A stretch of 64,000 nucleotides of DNA, from positions 41,753,697 through 41,817,696 of the forward strand of contig NC_091145.1 of assembly GCF_041381155.1 (NCBI RefSeq), given 5' to 3'. The translations under genes and the position numbers were made by a program. How positions within the stretch are numbered: the first letter of the stretch is position 1; each line of letters starts with the position of its first letter. The stretch is from Argopecten irradians. Its lineage: Eukaryota; Mollusca; Bivalvia; Pectinida; Pectinidae. The notes beneath the pieces are model-generated. The model did not search any database. It had not been told where the DNA came from and was given only the letters and a program-made list of their open reading frames with translations. Positions 24,187 through 35,047 of the stretch are shown here, in pieces.

Positions 24187-27100
24187 ATGGCCCAAATTAG
24201 CAAGAGATATCGATGTTTAACTGACTTCTATGGATCAGACGAGGAGTTAGTCGCCAAACGAGTTTTGGAGTCTATTATCACTCAAATATATTTTCCTGCG
24301 CCTACATTTTTAAATCTAGTTATTAAAAATTGTAATGCTGTAGAAGGAACATCTTTTACTGAAGCATCGATCTATCTTCAGCTGAGCCACGAAAGTCGGC
24401 AGGCTTTCCGAACTAATTACCTCGAAGGATATCCGACATGTGGACAGGTGTACATGAAAGACATTGTAAACAAGGCATTACTTCAAGAATTCGTAGAAAA
24501 AGGAGTCAAGGCCATCGAGAAGCACAGCGATGCGTGTCGGGATGCATTCTTGTCGTTGTTGGAATTCTTTCACGGTAAAGTATACACTTAAAGGCCCACT
24601 ACCTTTCCGGAGCAAAATTTAAAGGTTTCTAAAAATCATAGATAACATAAGAAAATATATGTCGATGGCCTAAGATGAGGTTACAACATGAAGCTTATGC
24701 AAGATATCCTGCGTAATGTATGGTAACAGTTGGGTTTCATTTCACTGTTTTGCCTTCTGGCGCAGTGATAATCAACTACCGCGCGGCATTTAGGACGACG
24801 GCGGGAAACATAAGACGACCCGCGTTATGAAAATTAACATTTTATTTATTTAAATTAAATTGTTCAGAAGGTGATGATAAGTGTAGAATTACCGGTAAGT
24901 TGATAACTTTTGCGACTCTACAAAATTATCAATCTCGTTTTACATTTCCATTTAAAAAATTAAAAGCCGTTTCGGAAAGGAAGTGGACCTTTAATGTGAA
25001 ACTCCTCAGGTCTAAAAGAAAATGTGTCTAGGCCTAGGGAACGCCACTCTCGATGTTTCAGAGGTACAATAATAATAATAATTATAATAGGCCTAATAAA
25101 CTTTATTTACCGAGGATAGAAACCTGATTTAGCCAAGGGCTAATCTGCTTCAGGGTCCTCACTATCGTCGTATCCACCCCTAGAATTATATTTTACTAAT
25201 TAAGTTAGCAAGTACATTTACAGTAGATTTTCTATATATACTTTTTTATATCAATTGACAATGTATTGTTATACCAACTTAAAATACATGAACATTGTAA
25301 TAAGTACAGAATGTTTTTCAACATACATGTAGTAAAGATACAGTACATGGCTAGCGCCTAAAAAGTACCTAGATAAATTAATTTACAGGTACATGTAAAT
25401 CAAACCATCACTCCTAGCCATGCCACAAATAAACACTACTAAACATACAGTAGTGGCATTTTTATTTTGTGACAGAAATATGTTCTGAACCCAGTTGACT
25501 TGCAAAACTGAAAAGTGCATTTTTTTTTGCATAGTTTGCCAAAATTTACAAAAACAGTGATATCTAAGGTTAGGACATCCCTGATAAGATTAGGACGGAT
25601 GTATAGACACGTTTAGTAACTAAGTTACAGTGTATATATAGGGATACAAAAAATCACTTGTCACAGGTTCTTTCATTTCGACAAATTTTATTACATGAAA
25701 ATGTATACACGTATAAATGCATCTATTGACAAATGGATAAGCCTATGTACTATTTTTACGCATGTATTTGTAGGTTTATACCAATTTCGATTGATTTGTA
25801 TTCTTCTTAATTATGTACATTTTGACGGTGGGAATTTAGTAGGGGTACACACTGGACCATTCCTTGATAATGATTTAATTACCTTGATCTGTGGCTAATG
25901 CGTGTCTGTATGACAGTGTTTAGGTTTATGGCCCTGTAGTCGAAGAGGTATTAATTGCCTCTTAATTGATGTATGGGCACCCGGAGGGTTCGCCACTCTG
26001 GGGGTCCTTTATAGTGTCCCTGACTACCTTACCCACGGTCATCATAATCTCATTCCTAATTACTTTCTAAATGTTTACTTGTATGTGTATCCTCGTAATT
26101 AGGTCGGTTTGCCCGACTGCTCCGACAGGATCCTACAAGTTATGTCAAAAGGTCACATAAGGATACGTTCAAACCTTGCCCGACAGGCTTTAGTATATAA
26201 GAAGGAGTGAGAGAGAGTGCTGAGAGTTCGATTCTTGAGGTGCTAGGTGTTGTTGCGTTTGTATGTACTGTGGATTGCTATTTAATACAGAAGTCAGGAA
26301 AATTTATGACTGTGTTGGATCATTTCTTCTCTCGACGACCCACGACTATTTCTCTATAATACTCGGGTATTGTGGCGGGTGTCCGGCGCTACCACAAAGG
26401 GCACTTAGACCGAGGGCCACTCGCAGATAGGTACAGAAATACGTATACACTGCAGTGGCTGTCCGCGCCAGTCCACGACCGGCGGGGGATAAAAACGCTA
26501 CAATTGGTGGCAGCGGTGGGATCTAAAAAAAAGGCTACACTTGGTTGAAGCGGATTTTTATTGTTGAGACTTTCCACACGGTTCTTTGTCATGGACCAGC
26601 AAAACAAAACGATCGACGAAGGATCCACGATGGACTCTGGATTTGATGGATCGCCAGTTATGACCAGCACACCTAGAGGACAACGGTCTCTGACGACTAG
26701 AACTCCCCTGTATAGGAGTCGTCATGATGACGTAGTTACGGACGAACATACGTCCAGTGGAGAACATTCGACAGGTGCACATGACAAGTGGACACTGTAT
26801 GTACATTGGTTCTCGATACCTTTCATGCTGTTTGGGATTTACAAGTTAATGTTGTACGGAGGTTATGATCACCTTTCCAACTATATCATCATCGATATCG
26901 ACACCCTACAGCGGTATGTTAGAAGAGGAGGGTTAATTGGACTTCTCTGTGTGATGTCGCTAACAGTGATTTTTGTCGTAATCAGGTCAATATGGATTAC
27001 ATTGAAGTTCAGTAGACGGAAAGCTGTTACTTTTGATCGTGGATCCAGAGAAGACAGTAGCGCCAACGTTCAACAGATCGAAAATACAGGTGAGGCAAAA

Positions 27101-30100
27101 GTCTGCCGTAAATGCAATAACTTTCCGTTTCACACCAAATATTATTTTGAATACAAAGTACGAAGAACCTTCAGCGGAAAACGTACAGATATATGGCCAG
27201 AGTTCATCGACTATTTTGAAAACATTGCCGAACTTAATATGTGGAACGAGGAAAGGAAAACACGAGTGTTAATCAACACACTATGTGGTCAGGCTTCGAC
27301 ATATGTATATGGTCTTCAACTGTTATACAAACGCAGTTATATTCTTTTGCTGCAGAAAACGGATGAACGTTTCGGATTCAAAGCTATGAGAGAAATTTAT
27401 ATAACAGAAGCCAGATCACGACGAAAGAAAAAGGGAGAGTCTCTAAGAGATTTCGGCCAAGCCTTGGAGGATTTGTACAGGCGTGCCTACCAGGACAAAC
27501 CTGACTTAGCTAGTGAACTTTCCCTTCAGTCATTTCTAAACAAATGTGACAATTCGGAGGATTTTCGTCTCACAGTAAAGAGAACGAAACCCAGGAATAT
27601 ATCAGAGGCAGTTTCCCATGCTCTATATGAAGAATGTCTACGCGCTGGGGAAAGAGAGCTTCCACCAGAAAACATGTCAAATATTAGACAGTGTGTTCAA
27701 CGTTCTCATTGGGAGAGAAGGTACATGAAAAATAGTCAAAGAAAACATGTTCGCAATTGAAACATACAAAGTGACAAGCCTCATCGGAGTTATCGGAGCT
27801 ATGATAATAAATCGAGGAAAAATGCTAGAATGCATGATCCAACCCAAGATGACACCCGGGCAAATACGACTAAGGGGAGACGGGGTAGTCGGATAACCGA
27901 TTGTACCGGAGAAACATTCCGATCCCCTTGTCAGGAAACGGGTAGTAAACTCAGGTACAAAGGGTCGACCAGAACACTCCTTATTCACCCAAGTCGTAAT
28001 ACACCCGTAGCCAGTGATGGGTCCTCAACTACTGCCGATACACGGAACATACATAAAAAAAAACGTCCAGCTCGGAACCACTCTGGAAGTGATGAATCAG
28101 GGTTGTCCACTACATGTACAACTGGTCGTGAGCCAGAATACGGAAAGTCGACGACAGAAGAATACACTTTACCTTGTATGCAATCAAACAAGGAAGTCGA
28201 CACAGAAAACATTTTCACGGAGGATTCAGAATCAGGAAGCGAAAGTGGATATGAAACACTGACAAGCGGGAAACGAAAAAGAAGAAGGAAGCCCAACAAA
28301 GATACATTAGAACATGCTAGTGAAAAGCTAAAAGGGACAACAAAAGAAAAATAGCTATATTGGAATTACATTTACATGCAGTACTGTGCAAGTGACATTC
28401 GTATTGGAATTACATTCAGAATTGTGCAAGTGACATTCGTATTGGAATTACATTCAGAACTTTGACAGTGACATTCGTATTGGAATTACATTCAGAACTG
28501 TGCCAGTGACATTCGTATTGGAATTATATTTAGTACTGTGCCAGTGACATTCGTATTGGAATTACATTCAGAACTGTGACAGTGACATTCGTATTGGAAT
28601 TATATTTAGAACTGTGCCAGTGACATTTGTAATTACAAATTGTATGTAATAGAATAGTTTCGACAAAAGTTGTGTATGCAAGTGTATGTGAGTTGTTTTT
28701 GTACCTTTTATAACGTTTTCGTTAAAATAAGCAGGTTACTGTAATATTTACCTGTAGTTATAGATCAATGGTAATGTCCGCAACATCGACGGGTACTTGA
28801 TATCCACGCGATGTATTTAGTTATAGTTGTAGTAACATCGACGGGTACTTGATATCCACGCGATGTATTTAGTTATAGTTGTAGTAACATCGACGGATAC
28901 TTGATATCCACGCGATGTATTTAGTTATAGTTGTAGTAACATCGACGGGTACTTGATATCCACGCGATGTATTTAGTTATAGTTGTAGTAACATCGACGG
29001 GTACTTGATATCCACACGATGTATTTAGTTATAGTTGTAGTAACATCGACGGGTACTTGATATCCACGCGATGTATTTAGTTACAGATGTCCACTCGATG
29101 TATTTAGTTATAGTTGTTGTAACATCGACGGGTACTTGATATCCACGCGATGTATTTAGTTATAGATGTAGTAACATCGACGGATACTTGATATCCACGC
29201 GATGTATTTAGTTATAGTTGTAGTAACATCGACGGGTACTTGATATCCACACGATGTATTTAGTTATAGTTGTAGTAACATCGACGGATACTTGATATCC
29301 ACGCGATGTATTTAGTTACAGATGTCCACTCGATGTATTTAGTTATAGTTGTAGTAACATCGATGGGTACTTGATATCCACGCGATGTATTTAGTTATAG
29401 ATGTAGTAACATCGACGGATACTTGATATCCACGCGATGTATTTAGTTATAGTTGTAGTAACATCGACGGGTACTTGATATCCACGCGATGTATTTAGTT
29501 ATAGTTGTAGTAACATCGACGGGTACTTGATATCCACCCGATGTATTTAGTTATAGTTGTAGTAACATCGACGGGTACACGATACCCATGCGATGTATTG
29601 AAGGTTGAAACTTCATGATCACATTGTGAGTTTGACATAGATCAAGTAAAACGTACGTATTTCAACGAAATAGCTTCTTCTAATCTTGTATCTTATAATA
29701 CACAGATTGTGTTTTATTTAGGATTTAGAGGTTGAAGAAAAACATGTTTAACTGTTGAACAGTGGAAGTTCAATGTTACAAAGGAGGGGGAAGTGTACTA
29801 TTTTTACGTAGGTTTATACCAATTTCGATTGATTTGTATTCTTCTTAATTATGTACATGTTGACCGTGGGAATTTAGTAGGGGTACACACTGGACCATTC
29901 CTTGATAATGATTTAATTACCTTGATCTGTGGCTAATGCGTGTCTGTATGACAGTGTTTAGGTTTATGGCCCTGTAGTCGAAGAGGTATCAATTGCCTCT
30001 TAATTGATGTACGGGCACCCGGAGGGTTCGCCACTCTGGGGGTCCTTTATAGTGTCCCTGACTACCTTACCCACGGTCATCATAATCTCATTCCTAATCA

Positions 30101-33100
30101 CTTTCTAAATGTTTACTTGTATGTGTATCCTCGTAATTAGGTCGGTTTGCCCGACTGCTCCGACAGGATCCTACAAGTTATGTCAAAAGGTCACATAAGG
30201 ATACGTTTGCCCGATCGGGAAAACCTTGCCCGACAGGCTTTAGTATATAAGAAGGAGTGAGAGAGAGTGCTGAGAGTTCGATTCTTGATGTGCTAGGTGT
30301 TGCTGCGTTTGTATGTACTGTGGATTGCTATTGAATACAGAAGTCAGGAAACTTTATGACTGTGTTGGATCATTTCTTCTCTCGACGACCCACGACTATT
30401 TCTCTATAATACTCGGGTATTGTGGCGGGTGTCCGGCGCTACCACAAAGGGCACTTAGACCGAGGGCCACTCGCAGATAGGTACAGAAATACGTATACAC
30501 TGCAGTGGCTGTCCGCGCCAGTCCACGACCGGCGGGGGATAAAAACGCTACACCTATATTCTCCGTAAACAGGGTCTAAACCGTAACATGGCATAATTGA
30601 GAATCTCAACACGTATATAAGGAACATCTAAGGTACAAAATCCTACATAAAAAAATCAACAAAATATAATTAACATTTGAAGCAAATTTAAAAAAATTAG
30701 CAGCTGTTCAAAACGATTAATGCAAAGTCAAGCTGCGAAGCACTTGATGAAAGCACAGCCACATGTTAATCGAAAACGAGGCTGGCTAGTTGAGCGCCAC
30801 CTATATTAAATTTGAGCTTGATGGTACATAACATTATTTAAGGTGGCCTGCTCGCGATTCCAAAATCCTAAATTTCTTTTTAATATGTAAATGATACGTC
30901 ATAGCAAAACTGAAAGCAGTTAATTAGAGAAAAAACTGACCAATCGTAGACCTGTAGAGACTTCCTTTGAAGATTGTATGATCACCGCCAAACTTCAAAG
31001 CCACACAGTCAACCACAGTATACCCCGTTATTCGATTGTACATTGAATGTCAAAGAACCAAGTTATCATGCTAAGTGCTCATCTGTTGTCGCATACAGAG
31101 CCTTCAGCTTTATTACGACGTAACATTTGTATACCTTTGTATGTACATGTATTCCAGGGATGGATATAACGACATTGATAGGCTTTACACCTGGAACATC
31201 GAGGACGATTGAACACATGGATGTAAGGTCCTTGGCAATGGGGGCGATATTGGCTGAAAAGTGAAAACGACGGCAATAAATGAATTCGAAACTACATATA
31301 TTTGAACAGGAATTGCAAACATGTTTGTTTTTACCAAAGCAGTCGGCGGTTAAGCATTTCTTTAAAACATGAAATTACTATTAATGTAACGGCAGATTCA
31401 ACGAGCCGTCTTTGCTATAGAACACGGAAAAACACAATTTGACGCCGAGCGTTTTTGGTCGAATGATTTACAATGTATGTAATACATGGTATGTAATATT
31501 CTTCTGAGATCGGACAGGCCGTCAATAATAGCAATTTGTGACCGTTTGTTTAGAGGAACAGAGTTGTGTGAGGTGGACTATATTTAATATGTAGTGTTGT
31601 GCCTGTCGGTAAAATCGAAAAGCGTTCCGAAGAACAAATGTATACTGTTAGTCAAAAAAAATCGTGTCAGGTCCCTGTGGTTTTGGTGCAGCCTGAAAGG
31701 CAAAGACTTCAAGGACTGTGTAAGGGATGTGTGCATTGGAGTCTTCAAGTATTGTGTATTGAACAGCTGCCTGGGCATTGAAATGCTGTAAAGATCATTT
31801 TTAATTGGCTGAATCGTACCGCTTCTTTTGTTGCATCAGTGATAAAAGCGTACACGGTCGAATTGTTGTTTTACCATCCCGTCTTCAGTACTCAAGATTA
31901 TTTTGGAGAGGTAATTGTTCTCGCACTTTTGAAAAGATGGTGTTCAACTCTGATTTTTGTGAAAACCCAAAACTTAACAGAGATATGTTGGTAAAAGTTA
32001 TGCGGTTGTTGTATAAAAAAGTAATTGATGACAAGCCAGCAAATATCTATCTGGAACAAGAACACAAATTATGGAGCATGACGCGAATTCTTCTGATTTT
32101 ACTGCATTTCTTTTGATTTTATTTCTGGATGTAAGCGCCCATTATAATTGCATTGCGCAATACAAATATTTGTAGGAGTAGTTAGTATCCTGTCATGCTA
32201 TTTTTAGGGGTTATTGGCAAATTTTAATGGGTATTTTACTCGTGTACACATCTTATAACTGGAGCGCTGCACGGTCTTTCATTGATCTTGTTAGTTTCTT
32301 ATTTCCTTATTATAAGCAGAAAACATTTATATCTAGATTCTATCTTGGCGCATGCTTCACTGAGATTTCACTATAAAATTACAAAGAGACTCACAACACT
32401 TGATATACAGTAAAGCGATATCAATTTTTTTAATTAGGAAGTGTAAGATTGTGCCATGACCTCGGGCTCACGTTTAATTATATAAATAAGTTTCTGCTAG
32501 CAAATACACGCAGAATAATGAAAATAGGAGATAAACAATGCTTATCAAATTGTTTTTCTAGCGGTAAATTGCGACAATAGCGATACAGACAATTTTCTTT
32601 TTGGTCGTTACATTGAGATATATGAATATGATAATCTGCTCCCATTATGTCACAATCTTATTGTTTTTCAGAGCAAAAGAAACATGAAAGTGCTTTGTAC
32701 AGTCTTATCACAGCAGCTACATCAGTAAATAAAAAGGCTGTTACGGCTGGGTTGGCTCATCACCTGTTTTCTCAGCTAATTCCAGACAAAAAGTACGAGG
32801 TGTATAAAGATGTCAACGATCTGCTAAGGGAATGCGGATGTGGTTGTAAGGCCACAATTTGTGAAGGAAATACTTCAATAGGTATGATGATATTTTAATC
32901 ATTTAAAGATGCTCCACCGCTGACAAATAGTACTTTTTTCACCATCAAAAACAGGAGCAGACGATTTAGTATTTTTCTTCAGTTACAAAAGTTACTTATT
33001 TTACACCATTACCCTCATTGAATAGTTTGAGCTTCTAATTTTACTTCAAGTTAAAAATATGAAAAATAATTAATTGCATTCCGAAAAAATTCCGTTGCAC

Positions 33101-33957
33101 TATATTCTATATGGAATGGAGTAATGATTGCGCATGCACCAAAGGCGAAATAAATTATTTATTGTTATTTTGGTGTTAATTATGTGTATATATAAACGAT
33201 TAAACATGAATTAAGTAAGTTTTAGAAATGTCTTTCTTATACAGGATCACGAGCAACATGGCACGGTAGTGTAGATATCCTGCTGAACCAGACGATAGCA
33301 GTGACAGTCGGGACAAAAAGTACCATCAGCGCTGAGCAAGTTAACGATGGTGAACTCGCTGATGACAATGGCGATGATGATGATGATGATGCGAACGAAG
33401 GAGAACCACAATTAAAACAAAGAAAGATAGAAAATGACAAAAATTGTTATATTTATGATGACGGAAAGTTAATCAATAAACAAGACAATGTTCTACTAGA
33501 TTCCAAGGTTTTGAAGCAAATCTTAGCTGAAGCCTTAACAAATGGATTTGCACAAGTTAATAGGGATACGAATACCCTGTCACAGTTTTTTATTCCAACG
33601 ATTGGAGCCACTTTAGAGCATTTAACAGTTTGTATGTATGACTGTGAGAATGACGTGTTGCTCCACATCCAGGACCAGTTAGAACTATGGTGTCCGGACG
33701 ACACGACCTGCTATAACCAGCTCAATGTCACCACCATCGTCATCATGTGGATTTTCTTAAATTTCACCGTTTTTACTCGACAAAATCTGTGTAATGTGCT
33801 GGACCTTGACAGGTCTGGATTGTACGACAAGTTAAAAGAATCACTGGAATGGTATAGAAAGGCAGACTTAGGAGGAAACTTTACTTCCCAGACAGCTGTT
33901 GTACCCCCATGGAAATACGTGACTCCAGTTCCTAAAAGTCGGAAGACCGAAGACTGA
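24187..33957 (+). CDS. paralog B of a divergent gene pair: uncharacterised protein (3 exons, 436 aa, 8-kb first intron)
   Basis: Exons are 24187-24574, 32672-32881 and 33245-33957, GT-AG, all phase 1, with the same architecture as paralog A. Exon 1 (388 bp) ends CLSLLEFFHG-like (LSLLEFFHG). Exon 2 has EQKKHESALYSL, then 'NDLLRECGCGCKATICEGN' ending TSIG. Exon 3 opens SRATWHGSVDILLN, has an acidic tract (residues DNGDDDDDDAN), then LYDC-like MYDCENDVLLHIQDQLEL and 'QLNVTTIVIMWIFLNFTVF'. Against A the conserved points are TSIG, WHG-x2-D-I/V-x-L, the Y-D-x-x-x-D-V-L-L string, and L-N-V/L-x-T-I-V. As in A, the E-x-K of an active PD-(D/E)XK enzyme is not visible. Intron 1 carries a MITE, an LTR element and a possible extra exon-1 relic, yet its splice sites look sound. 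Confidence 0.75.
24592..24990. mobile_element. MITE family 1, copy b, 17 bp into intron 1 of paralog B
   Basis: A 399-bp element between two TTAA sites with inverted ends AGGCCCACTACCTTTCCG ... CGGAAAGGAAGTGGACCT. Its interior matches copy a (20883-21276) in the opposite orientation. It begins right after the donor of exon 1. Confidence 0.88.
25060..25150 (+). repeat. short dispersed repeat, copy 1
   Basis: The string 'taataaactttatttaccga' followed by 'tagccaa-ggctaatct' and 'ggtcct-ca--atcgt' recurs at about 61235-61315 with similar spacing. Family unknown. Confidence 0.4.
25746..26502 (+). repeat. 5' LTR
   Basis: It starts TG and ends CA. A TATA-type signal (AGTATATAAGAAGG) about 290 bp before its end, followed by a GA-rich stretch, is the likely promoter. 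It is nearly the same as the 3' LTR. Confidence 0.88.
26561..27760 (+). CDS. gag-like protein of the LTR element, with membrane segments
   Basis: An open frame of 399 codons; an in-frame ATG at 26591 (MDQQNKTIDEG) may be the real start. The N-terminal third has two hydrophobic segments (around WFSIPFMLFGIYKLMLYGG and GGLIGLLCVMSLTVIFVVI), which is odd for a gag. The C-terminal half has a Ty3/Gypsy-type gag domain (WPEFIDYFENIAELNMW, then LINTLCGQASTYV, then ESLRDFGQALEDLYRRAY). A second, shorter frame (27830-28354, rich in charged and polar residues) follows and is also part of the element. I treat this as a retroelement relic, not a host gene. Confidence 0.7.
   Translation: MLRLSTRFFVMDQQNKTIDEGSTMDSGFDGSPVMTSTPRGQRSLTTRTPLYRSRHDDVVTDEHTSSGEHSTGAHDKWTLYVHWFSIPFMLFGIYKLMLYGGYDHLSNYIIIDIDTLQRYVRRGGLIGLLCVMSLTVIFVVIRSIWITLKFSRRKAVTFDRGSREDSSANVQQIENTGEAKVCRKCNNFPFHTKYYFEYKVRRTFSGKRTDIWPEFIDYFENIAELNMWNEERKTRVLINTLCGQASTYVYGLQLLYKRSYILLLQKTDERFGFKAMREIYITEARSRRKKKGESLRDFGQALEDLYRRAYQDKPDLASELSLQSFLNKCDNSEDFRLTVKRTKPRNISEAVSHALYEECLRAGERELPPENMSNIRQCVQRSHWERRYMKNSQRKHVRN
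28365..28635. repeat. 38-bp tandem array inside the LTR element
   Basis: About seven copies of a unit containing CATTCGTATTGGAATTACAT and CAGAACTGTGCCAGTGA, period 38 (28506 to 28544). It lies after the gag region. Confidence 0.9.
28770..29595. repeat. 52-bp tandem array inside the LTR element
   Basis: About 15 copies of a unit containing AACATCGACGGGTACTTGAT and CCACGCGATGTATTTAG, period 52 (28834 to 28886), with two shortened copies near 29085 and 29330. It fills most of the space where pol would be expected. Confidence 0.92.
29794..30552 (+). repeat. 3' LTR
   Basis: Same start, end and TATA-type region as the 5' LTR, directly preceded by the purine tract. Only few differences separate the two copies. 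Confidence 0.88.
30885..31080 (+). repeat. dispersed repeat copy 3 (in paralog B intron 1)
   Basis: It shares the ordered strings described for 18650-18815, including 'aaaactgaaagcagtt' and 'tgtcaaagaaccaa'. Between the LTR element and 31580 I see no other feature. Confidence 0.45.
31805..32116 (+). pseudogene. possible decayed third copy of the A/B exon 1
   Basis: The open frame ends 'LNRDMLVKVMRLLYKKVIDD...EQEHKLWSMTRILLILLHFF'. It resembles the end of paralog A exon 1 (FKILRQFL...VEQDHRHTLAKLLNFIM) and of B exon 1 (LQEFVEKGVK...ACRDAFLSLLEFF). At the place where A and B have G|GT donors this copy reads TTTTG|AT, so the donor is lost and a stop follows. The upstream part (31594-31800) has open frames but no clear similarity. 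It is most likely a partial duplicate of exon 1 left in the intron. An unrelated chance ORF cannot be excluded. Confidence 0.4.
32907..33200. mobile_element. MITE family 2, copy b (one end worn), in intron 2 of paralog B
   Basis: It begins at TTAA with AGATGCTCCACCGC and has the same interior as 22947-23325, in the opposite orientation. The other terminal repeat is degraded close to the exon 3 acceptor. Confidence 0.75.
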
Positions 33958-35040
33958 ATTATATCCATGTTAATGTACGTGTTATTATAACTAAACAATA
34001 GATTATCACCACACATGTCTTGTTGATATTGATAATTAGCTCTCACATAGGTCTCCATATGTCGTGGTGCGACATCTGTCGTTAGTACCAATGGGGCCGC
34101 GAAGGCCGAATGGTAGACGGATTGGTAAACCTAATTTGAAACTTAAGTTGTCATAAATACGCAAAAATAGTAAGTAAGATTTTAGTGAAGTTTTTGATAT
34201 TGTAGAGACTGGTGACCAGTCTAGCCGAGTGGGTAAGATACCTGTTAGGTCTACACGGATTTATGCATGTCACCGAGAGGTACATGCACATCCATGCTAG
34301 AATGTTATATTAGACCTTAGTTCCAAATTGATAACATACATCGTCACGCGGCGTTATGTAAATTTCCTTTTATTACGTAAATCAATTCTAAACGTATTTC
34401 CGATCATAGAGGTAATGATCTAGACTTCTAATGGCACGTGCTGTAATGTTTATATGAATGGCCATCACTTGGTTCCGTAGTGGTAGGGGTTGATATCGTT
34501 ATATTATGTCACGAAGCAACATCTACGAAAATTCATGAGCATAGATAGTCCGCTAGGGCATAGAGGAAAACGTTTGACGCTGCAAATTTATTTCAGGAAA
34601 TTTCCTCTGATTGAACAATAATTATGGGAAACAAATCATGTGTGATCTGAAACGTCATAAAATGTCCTTTCTAAACACTAGATGGAGAGATTCCTCTAAA
34701 GCCAAACAAAAAATATGTCTGTTTAGGGTTACCCGAACGACCCTAATTTTTTACCCCCGACTCTAATTTCCCCCCACTTTCGCGACTTCGCGAGTGAAAG
34801 ACACTGAAAAAAACAACAACCTACCAACCCTATTTTTTGCCAATATAACCCTGAACTGACATGTTATTTATTTTTCCTAATAAGTCGATATTTCCTCCTT
34901 TTTCTATAACAGGATCAATCACATCCCATAATTAGTTTAAGTCAAGGTACAGGAAGGTCTGCTGACAATCATAGATTTATAATAGATACAGACTTCGAAA
35001 CAAAAAGGGATAAAGTATAGGATAAGTATATTTATGTACA
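33958..35040. other. non-coding stretch after paralog B
   Basis: No gene seen. Two short tRNA box-A-like strings occur (34091 GGGGCCGCGAAGGCCGAATG; 34218 CCAGTCTAGCCGAGTGGGTA) without a convincing box B, so worn SINE heads are possible. No AATAAA close to the paralog B stop was found. Confidence 0.4.
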
Positions 35041-35047
35041 TAAGCTT

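Larger units (their letters stand above)
25746..30552 (+). mobile_element. gag-only, non-autonomous LTR retrotransposon (Ty3/Gypsy-like), apparently complete ends
   Basis: Long terminal repeats at 25746-26502 (757 bp) and 29794-30552 (759 bp) both run from TGTACTATTT to ...ACGCTACA. CCTA flanks the element on each side (25742-25745 and 30553-30556) as a 4-bp target duplication. A primer-binding-site-like TTGGTGGCAGCGGTGGGAT follows the 5' LTR and a purine tract (AAAGGAGGGGGAAG) precedes the 3' LTR. The internal 3.3 kb holds a gag-like gene and two tandem arrays but no protease, RT, RNase H or integrase that I can find, so it would depend on another element's enzymes. The LTRs are nearly identical, so the insertion is young. 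As a unit it looks whole for a gag-only element. Confidence 0.88.
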
